From contig PBKW01000013.1 of the NCBI GenBank assembly GCA_002721615.1, positions 1 through 32,331 of the forward strand: a stretch of DNA of 32,331 bases, read 5' to 3'. Below, piece by piece: positions 1-7,445 of the stretch. Positions within the stretch are counted from its first letter, which is position 1. Every line of letters starts with the position of its first letter. This stretch comes from Chloroflexota bacterium (lineage in GTDB: Bacteria > Chloroflexota > Dehalococcoidia > Lucifugimonadales > Lucifugimonadaceae). Under the pieces are notes generated by a model. That model ran no database searches and was not told the DNA's origin. It worked only from the letters and a program-made list of their open reading frames with translations. The translations under genes were made by a program, and so were the position numbers.

Positions 1-403
1 CCTGACTCATTGCTCGGAAAGTTTCTCCCTCTTCTAATTCTTTAAGTGTGCATGAATGAATCTGTATCAAATCTAATCTGTCAGTTCTTAATAGTTTTAA
101 ACTTCTTTCAATGCTTAACTTAACCCCCTCATAACTCCAATCTTTCAGACTACTATCAAATCTTGAGGCATGACCACATTTTGAAGCCAAAATTATCTCA
201 TCTCTATTAGAAGACATAGTTTTTCCAAAAAATTCTTCACTTCTGTTGTAACAAGAAGAGGTATCGAAAAAATTTATCCCTGAATTAAATGCATTAATTA
301 ACACCTCTTTAGCAACGGATTCATCGCTTGACCCTATTTCTGATAGACCTATTCCTAGCCTACTAACATTTAAACCTGTGTTTCCTAATTGAACTTTTTC
401 CAT
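1..403 (-). CDS. Aldo/keto reductase, partial (3' end outside window)
   Basis: N-terminal 134 codons of an NAD(P)H-dependent aldo/keto reductase. Translation opens MEKVQLGNTGLNVSRLGIG, the usual first strand and turn of the family. It continues with NFFDTSSCYNRSEEFFGK, where the conserved Asp and Tyr of the active site occupy the DTSxxY pattern, then ILASKCG (catalytic Lys) and LDLIQIHS (the family's D-x-h-x-x-H segment). The gene runs off the left edge, so the C-terminal cofactor-binding half is not visible. The start is the ATG at 403, preceded by AAAAGGTT as a ribosome binding site. It lies downstream of a hairpin terminator, so it probably has its own promoter. The substrate cannot be told; closest in style are the bacterial 'L-fucose dehydrogenase/oxidoreductase' type AKRs. 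Confidence 0.9.
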   Translation of the reverse strand, partial: MEKVQLGNTGLNVSRLGIGLSEIGSSDESVAKEVLINAFNSGINFFDTSSCYNRSEEFFGKTMSSNRDEIILASKCGHASRFDSSLKDWSYEGVKLSIERSLKLLRTDRLDLIQIHSCTLKELEEGETFRAMSQ

Positions 404-434
404 AACCTTTTTTCATAACTACAAATTAAAAAAT

Positions 435-462
435 AAGCGACTTACTAGAAAGTAAGTCGCTT
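435..462. terminator. Intrinsic terminator hairpin, possibly bidirectional
   Basis: A perfect 12-bp stem (AAGCGACTTACT / AGTAAGTCGCTT) encloses the loop AGAA. On the plus strand it is followed by T463-466; read on the minus strand it runs into ATTTTTT. It sits between the stop of the 60-residue gene (502) and the start of the aldo/keto reductase (403), both minus strand. It should therefore end the transcript of the small gene. It is the only strong hairpin-plus-T-tract terminator I found in the window. Confidence 0.85.
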
Positions 463-501
463 TTTTCGAGAAATTATTAATAGACAAAATTTTAGAATAA
501 T

Positions 502-684
502 TTAACCTATCTGCTTTTCTACCTCTGCAACATCTTTGTCACTTAAAATCCTGAATACTTTTGATGAAGGGTCCTCTGCAGCGACTCCTTGAACAGCTTT
601 TCTGCCATTCTTCATAGTTACAATTTGAGGATTTGCAATTTCTACAACCTTCTTCAATTTTACACTGTAAGCAGTGAGTTTCAT
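502..684 (-). CDS. Small DUF5679-like protein lacking the zinc-ribbon cysteines
   Basis: A 60-residue protein. Its core (AY-x-VK at 5-9, NPQIVTMKNGR near 18-28, AVQGV at 30-34, KVFRIL at 42-47) follows the consensus I recall for DUF5679, a short zinc-ribbon family of Chloroflexota, Actinobacteria and archaea. In that family AYCxKC precedes the NP-x-x-VTMKNGRPA core, and CPxCGTKMFRI follows it. Here the first CxxC is Ser7 and Leu10, and the second is replaced by AAEDPSS (35-41), so no cysteine remains and metal binding is not expected. It is very likely real: AAGGAGGT lies 4-5 nt before the ATG, the best Shine-Dalgarno in the window, and a strong terminator follows. The 12-residue tail (DKDVAEVEKQIG) looks helical. 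Function unknown. Confidence 0.8.
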   Translation of the reverse strand: MKLTAYSVKLKKVVEIANPQIVTMKNGRKAVQGVAAEDPSSKVFRILSDKDVAEVEKQIG

Positions 685-993
685 GCCTGACCTCCTTGAT
701 CTAATTTTAGCACCGGCAAAATGTTGAATTATTCAAACTTAATCCAACTTAATATTATATTACTAATTAATCTTATTTTTTTCAACTAATTTATATTTAA
801 TTCTAGTTCAAATGATATTTAAAATTTAAACTATATTAATTGAACAAGTAAATACTAAATTATATAGATTATTCTATACCTGCTTTTATAATAATATAAA
901 TTCTATTGAATACTAATTATTATAAGAAGGTTTTGTTACACTAAAAATACATCTTCCTAAAGTGTGAAGATCTTTCTTTAAATTTGGAGAATT
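685..993. other. Intergenic region between divergent genes (309 nt)
   Basis: Very A+T-rich DNA between the 60-residue gene (minus) and pheS (plus). It must hold both promoters, but the base composition makes individual -35/-10 assignments unsafe. I see no tRNA, no coding stretch of useful length and no T-box-like specifier region. The only structured part is near pheS. Two short helices there, 938-942 with 961-965 and 951-956 with 966-971, would exclude each other. Confidence 0.6.
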
Positions 994-2016
994 ATGAATT
1001 TGAAAGATTCAAAAAGTAAACTTGTTTTTAGCGAATTAAGTGATTTTAAAAAAATCGCTGAAATTGATATTGAAAAAATTAATCAAGCTCAAGATTTAGA
1101 AGAGTGGAAAATTAAATATCTAGGACGTAAATCTTTTCTCACAAATGTTTTAAGAGATATTAAGAACTATGATATTTCAGAAAGGCCTGCTATAGGCTCT
1201 GAAGCAAATAAAATCAGAAAATTTCTAGGAAATTTATTTGAAGAAAAACAAAACATTATTAAGAATAATCAACAATCAAGTCTTGGAGCTTTTGATTATT
1301 CTCTATCAGGTAGAATTCCAAATATAGGAAGACTTCATCCAGTAACTCAAACAATTAGAGAAGTTTGCTCAGCATTTTCTTCATTAGGGTTCCAAATTCA
1401 AGAAGGCCCTGAAGTTGAATGGGATTTATATAATTTTGATCTGCTAAATATTCCAAAAAATCATCCTGCTAGAGATATGTGGGACACTTTATGGATTGAT
1501 GAAGAAGAAATTGAAGGGAAAAAAATGTTACTCAGAACACATACTTCTCCAATGCAAGCAAGAATTATGGAAAAAAATGATCCACCAATTCGAGTAGTAA
1601 TACCTGGAAAATGTTATAGATATGAAGCAACTGATTCAACTCATGAATGGCATTTTAATCAAATAGAAGGTTTAGCTATAGATACTAACTTGAATTTTAC
1701 TGATCTCAAAGGAACATTGTATGACTTTGCTAGAAAAATATTTGGCTCAGAAAGAAAAATTAGATTTAGATGTGATTATTTTCCATTTGTAGAGCCTGGA
1801 GTAGATATGTCGATAGACTGGAATAATGATTGGATAGAAATTCTAGGAGCAGGCATGGTTCATCCAAAAGTTTTAGAAAGTGTTGGATATGATCCTGAAA
1901 AATATTCTGGATTTGCATTTGGAGTTGGAGTAGAAAGAATAGCTATGATTCGCCATGGAATAGATGATATTAGACATTTTTATGGAAACGATATGAGATT
2001 TTTATCTCAATTTTAA
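994..2016 (+). CDS. pheS: Phenylalanine--tRNA ligase alpha subunit
   Basis: Cytoplasmic class II aminoacyl-tRNA synthetase catalytic subunit, which charges tRNA-Phe as an alpha2-beta2 complex with PheT. The 340 residues match the usual bacterial length. An N-terminal coiled-coil region (about 1-95) contacts tRNA. The catalytic core shows the HTSPMQAR segment (183-190), motif 2 around YRYEATDSTH (208-217), GAGMVHP (285-291) and motif 3 GFAFGVGVERIAM (306-318), ending in the typical DIRHFYGNDMRFL. The start ATG at 994 has TTTGGAGAAT just upstream. pheT follows after 8 nt, the standard pheST operon. Confidence 0.98.
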   Translation: MNLKDSKSKLVFSELSDFKKIAEIDIEKINQAQDLEEWKIKYLGRKSFLTNVLRDIKNYDISERPAIGSEANKIRKFLGNLFEEKQNIIKNNQQSSLGAFDYSLSGRIPNIGRLHPVTQTIREVCSAFSSLGFQIQEGPEVEWDLYNFDLLNIPKNHPARDMWDTLWIDEEEIEGKKMLLRTHTSPMQARIMEKNDPPIRVVIPGKCYRYEATDSTHEWHFNQIEGLAIDTNLNFTDLKGTLYDFARKIFGSERKIRFRCDYFPFVEPGVDMSIDWNNDWIEILGAGMVHPKVLESVGYDPEKYSGFAFGVGVERIAMIRHGIDDIRHFYGNDMRFLSQF

Positions 2017-2024
2017 AGGAAAAT

Positions 2025-4430
2025 ATGAAAGTACCTTTGTCTTGGATAAGTGAATATATAGATATTAAGTCATCTCCAGAAGAAATAGCTCACCTTTTAA
2101 CTCTTGCAGGAAATGAAGTGTCAAACATACAAAATATTGGCGAATGGGAGGGTGTGGTTGTTAGTGAAGTAAAAAAAATCGATCCTCACCCAAATGCAGA
2201 TAAATTAAATATTGTTACTGTAAACACAGGATCTTCTAATGTAGAGGTAGTTTGTGGGGCCAATAATCTATATTTAGGACAAAAAGTTGCATTTGCTCCC
2301 ATAGGATCTATGTTATTTAATCCCAAAACAGAAAGAATGGAGAACTTAAAAAAAGCTAAAATAAGAAATATTGTGTCTAATGGAATGATATGCTCTTCTC
2401 TTGAATTAGGAATCGGCGAAGACCATCAAGGTATTTATGAAGTAGACGGCAAAGAGCCTATCGGAACACTATTAAAAAACATCTTAAATGATACTATTTT
2501 TGATCTTGATATAACCCCGAACAGATCTGATTGTTTCTCAATATTAGGAATAGCAAGAGAGATAAGTGCAATTACAGGAGAAAAATTAAAAATAAACCTC
2601 AATGGAGTAGAATCTCTTGTTCCTAATACTAATAAAAAAAGTTTTACTTTAAATATAGAAAACAAAAATATTTGTTCAAGATATATGGGTGCATTAATTA
2701 AAGGAGTAACTGTTAAAAACTCTCCAGAATGGATAAAAGAAAAATTATTAAAAATAGGAGAAAAACCGGTAAACAATATTGTAGATATAACTAATTTAGT
2801 AATGTTTGAGCTAGGACAGCCTCTTCATGCTTTTGATTTCCAATTTATTGAGGGATCTAATATTAATGTAAGAAAATCTCAAAAAGATGAAAAAATTTTA
2901 ACAATTGATAATGAAACTAGGAAACTAGATGATGTTGTTGTCATATCTGATTCAAAAAAACCTATTGCTGTAGCAGGAGTAATGGGTGGAAAAGAATCAG
3001 AAATTACTGAAAACACAAAAAATATATTTCTTGAATCAGCTTGTTTCGATAGTATACACAACCGCCAAAGTGCAAAAAATCTTGGTATGAAAACAGAAGC
3101 AACTTTAAGGTTTGAAAAAGGTTTGAATCCTAAATTATGTGAATATGCAATAAAGAAATCTATAGATTTAATTATTGAAATAGCTGGTGGAAATTTAGAA
3201 GAGGCAGTACAGGATTTATGGATAAAAGATAAAAACAAATCTAAAAAAATTACACTTAAAAAAGAAAAAGTTAATAACCTGCTTGGAGTTAATTTTGATC
3301 AAGAAACTATAAAAAACACTTTGATAAGCTTAGGTTTTTCAATAAATGAAACCTCAAATAAAGATTTGGATATTACTGTCCCTTATTGGAGACAAGATGT
3401 TTCAATTCCAGAAGATATATGTGAAGAATTAGCAAGAATAATAGGTTATGAAAAAATACCTGTATCATCTCTCTCGGGACAAATACCACAATGGGAACCT
3501 AATGATTATTTTAACATTAGAGAAAAAATCAGAGATATCTTAGTTGAATCAGGAATGCAAGAAATTATAAGTTATTCAGCAGATTCAAAAGAATCTCAAT
3601 TGTTGACAATTGAATCAGAAAATTCTGAAAAATTAGTAAAGATTTTAAATCCTATGTCCCGTGATTTTGAATATCTTAGATTTTCTCTTAGATCAGGAAT
3701 TTTAAAAGCCGTAAGTAAAAATATAAGAATATGGAGAGAACCTCTGAAAATTTTTGAATTAGGTAGTGTTTTCGAAAAACAAAATAATGATCTACCCAAT
3801 ATAAAAGATGTCATATGTGGTGCTTTCGTGGGTGATTCTCAGGAAAATTTATGGTCTAAATCAAGAAAATTAGATTTTTTTGATGCAAAAGGAACTATTC
3901 AATATCTTTTTAAGAAATTTCAATTACCTCTTTCTCTTCAATTAACCAAAGAAAAAAATTTTATTGATGGAGAATGTTTTAATATAATTTCCAACAAAAT
4001 ACAATTGGGTAAAATAGGCAAAATTGATTCTAGAATACTAAGAAAATTCGACATAAAAAATGAAGAAATTGTCATTTTTGAATTGGAATTAAATAATTTT
4101 ATCAAAAACTTCCATAAAATAACTAAACCAGTTTCATATAAAAGTTTTAGCAGACTTCCTGAATCAACTAGAGATCTTGATTTGATAATAGACAAATCAG
4201 TTTTAGCTGAAGAAATACTTAATGAAATTAAGCCCATTAAAAATATCAAAAATGTAGAAATCTTCGATATTTTTCAATCAAAAAATTTACCTAAAAATAA
4301 AAAATCATTAGGAATAAGGCTAATCATTTCATCAGATAAAAATACTCTTACTAGTGAGCAAATTCAAAGTCTTGAAAATAAGGCATTGAAAAATTTAAAT
4401 AAAAAATTTGGTGCAGAATTAAGAGGTTAG
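2025..4430 (+). CDS. pheT: Phenylalanine--tRNA ligase beta subunit
   Basis: The 801-residue partner of PheS, of normal bacterial length. An N-terminal EMAP/OB-fold tRNA-binding domain is shown by DPHPNADKLNIVTV and VVCGANN (about residues 40-150). The B3/B4 editing domain follows (DITPNRSDC and later NRQSAKNLGMKTEATLRFEKGL). Next come the B5 domain and the synthetase-like core (VPYWRQDVSIPEDICEELAR). The C-terminal FDX-ACB anticodon-binding domain is marked by SRLPESTRDLDLIID. AAAGGAAAAT precedes the ATG. The opposite-strand open frames in this gene are shadows. The last codons overlap the ribosome binding site of moeA, so the three genes are likely co-transcribed and translationally linked. 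Confidence 0.98.
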   Translation: MKVPLSWISEYIDIKSSPEEIAHLLTLAGNEVSNIQNIGEWEGVVVSEVKKIDPHPNADKLNIVTVNTGSSNVEVVCGANNLYLGQKVAFAPIGSMLFNPKTERMENLKKAKIRNIVSNGMICSSLELGIGEDHQGIYEVDGKEPIGTLLKNILNDTIFDLDITPNRSDCFSILGIAREISAITGEKLKINLNGVESLVPNTNKKSFTLNIENKNICSRYMGALIKGVTVKNSPEWIKEKLLKIGEKPVNNIVDITNLVMFELGQPLHAFDFQFIEGSNINVRKSQKDEKILTIDNETRKLDDVVVISDSKKPIAVAGVMGGKESEITENTKNIFLESACFDSIHNRQSAKNLGMKTEATLRFEKGLNPKLCEYAIKKSIDLIIEIAGGNLEEAVQDLWIKDKNKSKKITLKKEKVNNLLGVNFDQETIKNTLISLGFSINETSNKDLDITVPYWRQDVSIPEDICEELARIIGYEKIPVSSLSGQIPQWEPNDYFNIREKIRDILVESGMQEIISYSADSKESQLLTIESENSEKLVKILNPMSRDFEYLRFSLRSGILKAVSKNIRIWREPLKIFELGSVFEKQNNDLPNIKDVICGAFVGDSQENLWSKSRKLDFFDAKGTIQYLFKKFQLPLSLQLTKEKNFIDGECFNIISNKIQLGKIGKIDSRILRKFDIKNEEIVIFELELNNFIKNFHKITKPVSYKSFSRLPESTRDLDLIIDKSVLAEEILNEIKPIKNIKNVEIFDIFQSKNLPKNKKSLGIRLIISSDKNTLTSEQIQSLENKALKNLNKKFGAELRG

Positions 4431-4431
4431 T

Positions 4432-5721
4432 TTGAATAACCCACAAAAACATGAAAATCATCATATTCATCCTGATGATCCAGATATGTTAAGCGTAGAA
4501 ATTGCTCAACAAAAAATCCTATCTAGAATCAACCGTTTAGAGAAAGAAAATATTTCTATCATCAAAAGCACAGGATATGTTTTAGCAGAAGACATTATAT
4601 CTAATAAAAATATTCCTGAATTTAATAATTCAGCAATGGATGGATTTGGAGTCATTTCAAATGATACTTCGAATGCATCAAAAAAGAATCCAATTATTCT
4701 TAAAATCCTAGAAACAATACCTGCAGGAAAAATTCCAACAAATAAGCTAACTCAAGGAAATTCTGTAAGAATAATGACTGGATCAGCTATTCCTGAAGGA
4801 TGCGACGCTGTGATACCTTTTGAATATACTAACTTTCCTAAAATCAATCAAAAGAAAGTGAAAATATATCAACAATTAACTAGTGGCCAGAATATCAGAT
4901 ATATAGGAGAAGATATTAAAGAGAATCAAAAGATTTTATCTATAGGATCTACCTTAAATGCTTCTAATATCGGTCTTATTGCATCTTTAGGAATAGAATA
5001 TATAAAAGTATTTAGAAAACCTCTAATTTCAATTATTTCAACAGGAGATGAATTAGTTTCACCAGGTCAAAAGAAAAAACCTGGTCAAATATATGATTCA
5101 AATAGTTATTCTATTTATTCCCAAGTAATTCAAAACGGAGGAATTCCTGATATTAAAAAAATAGTCCCTGATAATAAAAAATCTCTAGAAAATGCATTTT
5201 TGGAATGCTCAAATAGCGACTTGATTATTACTACTGCTGGTGTATCAAAAGGTGACTTCGATTTTGTGAAAGATACTCTTAAAAAAATGGGCAAAATGAA
5301 TTTTTGGTCTGTGAAAATGCGTCCAGGAAAACCTTTAACCTTTGGATTACTAAATTATAAAGATAAAAAAATTCCCCATATCGGCCTTCCAGGAAACCCT
5401 GTAAGCGCTATAGTAGGTTTTGAGATATTTGTAAGCCCTGTGATTAAAACCATGATTGGAAAGAATCAAATATTTAGAAAAGAGATTACAGCTACTTTAA
5501 ACGATCCTATTATTAACTATGACAATAGAAGAGTATATGCTAGAGTTAACGTTCAAGGAAATCCAAATCAAGGGTACTTAGCTAAACTTTCAGGTAATCA
5601 AAATTCTCATATTTTAAGCTCAATGATTAATGCGAACGGTCTTGCAATCTGCCCAGAAAATAAAAAAATTTTAAAAAAAGGAGATCAGGTAAAAGTCTTA
5701 ATTTTAAAATCTTTTATATAA
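4432..5721 (+). CDS. moeA: Molybdopterin molybdenumtransferase MoeA
   Basis: Inserts molybdate into adenylylated molybdopterin in the last step of Mo-cofactor synthesis. The 429 residues are close to the family length. Visible motifs are NSAMDGF (66-72), IMTGSAIPEG (114-123), the MoCF-binding signature ISTGDEL (202-208) with TTAGVSKGDFD (267-277), and MRPGKPLTFG (296-305) with GLPGNPVSA (318-326), then a beta-barrel domain IV. The start is a TTG at 4432, one nt after the pheT stop. AAGAGGT in the last codons of pheT (4421-4427) serves as Shine-Dalgarno. The first 18 residues are His-rich (KHENHHIHPDD), a small extension beyond the usual N-terminus; metal binding by it would be speculation. 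moaA and moaC lie elsewhere in the window. Confidence 0.95.
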   Translation: MNNPQKHENHHIHPDDPDMLSVEIAQQKILSRINRLEKENISIIKSTGYVLAEDIISNKNIPEFNNSAMDGFGVISNDTSNASKKNPIILKILETIPAGKIPTNKLTQGNSVRIMTGSAIPEGCDAVIPFEYTNFPKINQKKVKIYQQLTSGQNIRYIGEDIKENQKILSIGSTLNASNIGLIASLGIEYIKVFRKPLISIISTGDELVSPGQKKKPGQIYDSNSYSIYSQVIQNGGIPDIKKIVPDNKKSLENAFLECSNSDLIITTAGVSKGDFDFVKDTLKKMGKMNFWSVKMRPGKPLTFGLLNYKDKKIPHIGLPGNPVSAIVGFEIFVSPVIKTMIGKNQIFRKEITATLNDPIINYDNRRVYARVNVQGNPNQGYLAKLSGNQNSHILSSMINANGLAICPENKKILKKGDQVKVLILKSFI

Positions 5722-5753
5722 TAAAATTAAATCTGTTGTAATAGAGTGGAAAA

Positions 5754-6176
5754 ATGCCAAAAGAAAAAAAGAAAAAATCAACAATAAAAAATAATGAACC
5801 TAAGTTTCAGATAAATCAAAAACTTATTGAAGAGCGAGGATTATCTTTCCAATACATGATTGCCTCTAGGCTTAATGAAATAGGAAAAGTTAAAGAAGAA
5901 GAAATGATGAATATGAAATTATCCGAATTGTTATCTATTTGCTCTAAAATAAAAAAAGAATCAGAATTATTTATTTTACCTGGAAATACATTAGGAGAAG
6001 CTATATTTAAAACTTTTCTATTAAATAAAAATAAACCTCTTACACTAAGACAACTTCAATCTATATTAACTGATGCATGGGTAGACGTTCTTCATTTGAA
6101 GAATCTGTCAGATGAAGTTTTACTTAATTGGCTATCTAACAATAATCAATATTGCATCCAGATATTATCTGATTAA
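5754..6176 (+). CDS. Small basic protein of unknown function
   Basis: A 140-residue hypothetical protein that I do not recognise. The first 12 residues are Lys-rich (KEKKKKS). The middle (about 25-75) looks alpha-helical. Residues 83-136 (LGEAIFKTFLLNK, LTLRQLQSILTDAW, LSDEVLLNWLSNN) have the spacing of a small winged-helix or HARE-HTH-type domain, followed by a short strand-like end; this is a weak structural guess. GAGTGGAAAA precedes the ATG. It lies 32 nt after moeA on the same strand and its TAA overlaps the ctaF TAA on the other strand within one TTAA. Nucleic-acid binding is plausible from the charge pattern but unproven. Confidence 0.75.
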   Translation: MPKEKKKKSTIKNNEPKFQINQKLIEERGLSFQYMIASRLNEIGKVKEEEMMNMKLSELLSICSKIKKESELFILPGNTLGEAIFKTFLLNKNKPLTLRQLQSILTDAWVDVLHLKNLSDEVLLNWLSNNNQYCIQILSD

Positions 6177-6616
6177 AATGCTTGCAATATCATCAAAATT
6201 AAAAAGATAAGAATTGCTAAGACAAATCCTGAGAAGAAAATATAAGTTAACAATTTATTGTCAAACCTAAGATGCATGAAAAATGCTACTACTAAAATAA
6301 ATTTTCCTAAAGATAAAATAATTAATATAGGTACCATTAATACACCCAATGATTCTACATAAAATATTGCAAATTCAATGTATGTAAGAATTGATAAAAT
6401 TACTCCTATAATGAGATAAAATGCGGGAGACCCATGTCCTCCAGATCGTGTGAGTTTTTTAAAAAGAGAAATAGATTTACTTAATGAAGAGCCAAAAGGA
6501 CCTTCATGTTGTGGATTAGGTATATCATATTCATTTTTGGGTAAATCAAAATAAGTCTTAGTTCCATGAAACATGGTATTTATCCAAATTTGTTTTATTT
6601 TTTTTATAAGACTCAT
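6173..6616 (-). CDS. ctaF: Cytochrome c oxidase subunit IV (bacterial type)
   Basis: Small accessory subunit of the aa3/caa3 oxidase, 147 residues. A polar N-terminal part of about 65 residues is followed by three transmembrane helices (roughly 65-87, 90-114 and 122-146). The family segment KFILVVAFFMHLRFD links helices 2 and 3, as in COX4_pro/CtaF proteins. It is the last gene of the minus-strand oxidase operon, 10 nt after ctaE. The N-terminal extension before the first helix is longer than in the shortest CtaF proteins. The stop overlaps that of the convergent neighbour by 4 nt. Confidence 0.88.
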   Translation of the reverse strand: MSLIKKIKQIWINTMFHGTKTYFDLPKNEYDIPNPQHEGPFGSSLSKSISLFKKLTRSGGHGSPAFYLIIGVILSILTYIEFAIFYVESLGVLMVPILIILSLGKFILVVAFFMHLRFDNKLLTYIFFSGFVLAILIFLILMILQAF

Positions 6617-6626
6617 ATTAAAAAAA

Positions 6627-7445
6627 TTACATTCCTATTATCGGAGCTACATCTTTTGCTGATACTAAATATATTATTGTAAAAATTACTATCCAAACTA
6701 TATCTACAAAGTGCCAATACAAACCAGAAAGCTCTAAGTTCATTGATTGTGATACTGCTATACCTTTTGGAGTAGAAGTTTTACGTAAAAGAATCAAAGA
6801 AATAAGTAAAATTAATACTCCTGCTCCACCAATTGCCATAACAGTATTAAATGGAACATGAGGAATAACATGTAACCAATCAGACATTAAAACAGCGAAA
6901 AAAATCATTAAAAATCCAATTATAGAAAGAATTAAAATTGCTCTTTCTTTTAAAGAAGTAGTTAAACAACTAAATGCATAAGTTAATAACCATAAAACAC
7001 CAAAAGTAACATGAGCTCCATGAAAACCTGTCAGAACAAAGAATGTGGTTCCAAACATATTAGTTTTTGGAGTAAGCCCTAAGTTAACGAAATGATTAAA
7101 TTCATATACTTGGAATCCTAAAAATATTGCTCCTAAACATGCTGTAATAAGAGTCCAATAACGTCCAGCTACAGGCTTATCTCTTTGAGTGTAATTTAAA
7201 GCTAAAACCATAGCCAATGAACTCATTAAAAGTACAAAAGTACTGATTGTTGTAAGAGGGATATCTAAAATTTCACTTGGATATGGGCCCACTAGACTTC
7301 TGTTCCTATAAACTAAATAAGTTGCAATAAATGACCCAAAAAATAAACAATCTGAGCCCAAAAATAACCACATTAGTAATTTACGTGTATCTATACCGGT
7401 AGAATTGTGATGAGCTTCATCATGTGCAGCGATTACTTCTGACAT
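6627..7445 (-). CDS. ctaE: Cytochrome c oxidase subunit III with extra membrane helices
   Basis: Integral membrane subunit III of the heme-copper oxidase. Family signatures are clear: LFLGSDCLFFGSFIATYL (27-44), TTFFVLTGFHGAHVTFGV (133-150) and GLYWHFVDIVWIVIFTIIYL (241-260). At 272 residues it is longer than the usual short bacterial form of about 200. Between the FHGAHV helix and the LYWHFVD helix there are two further hydrophobic segments (about 169-189 and 203-220), giving about seven helices instead of five. The segment between them contains SDWLHVIPHVPF. The ATG at 7445 directly follows the ctaD stop, and AAAGGA in the ctaD end serves as ribosome binding site. Confidence 0.93.
   Translation of the reverse strand: MSEVIAAHDEAHHNSTGIDTRKLLMWLFLGSDCLFFGSFIATYLVYRNRSLVGPYPSEILDIPLTTISTFVLLMSSLAMVLALNYTQRDKPVAGRYWTLITACLGAIFLGFQVYEFNHFVNLGLTPKTNMFGTTFFVLTGFHGAHVTFGVLWLLTYAFSCLTTSLKERAILILSIIGFLMIFFAVLMSDWLHVIPHVPFNTVMAIGGAGVLILLISLILLRKTSTPKGIAVSQSMNLELSGLYWHFVDIVWIVIFTIIYLVSAKDVAPIIGM

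Noticed and set aside
2435-4249. Several minus-strand open frames of 72-119 residues within pheT
   Set aside because: They lie entirely inside a well-identified gene, have no homology-like motifs and reflect A+T-rich codon structure.
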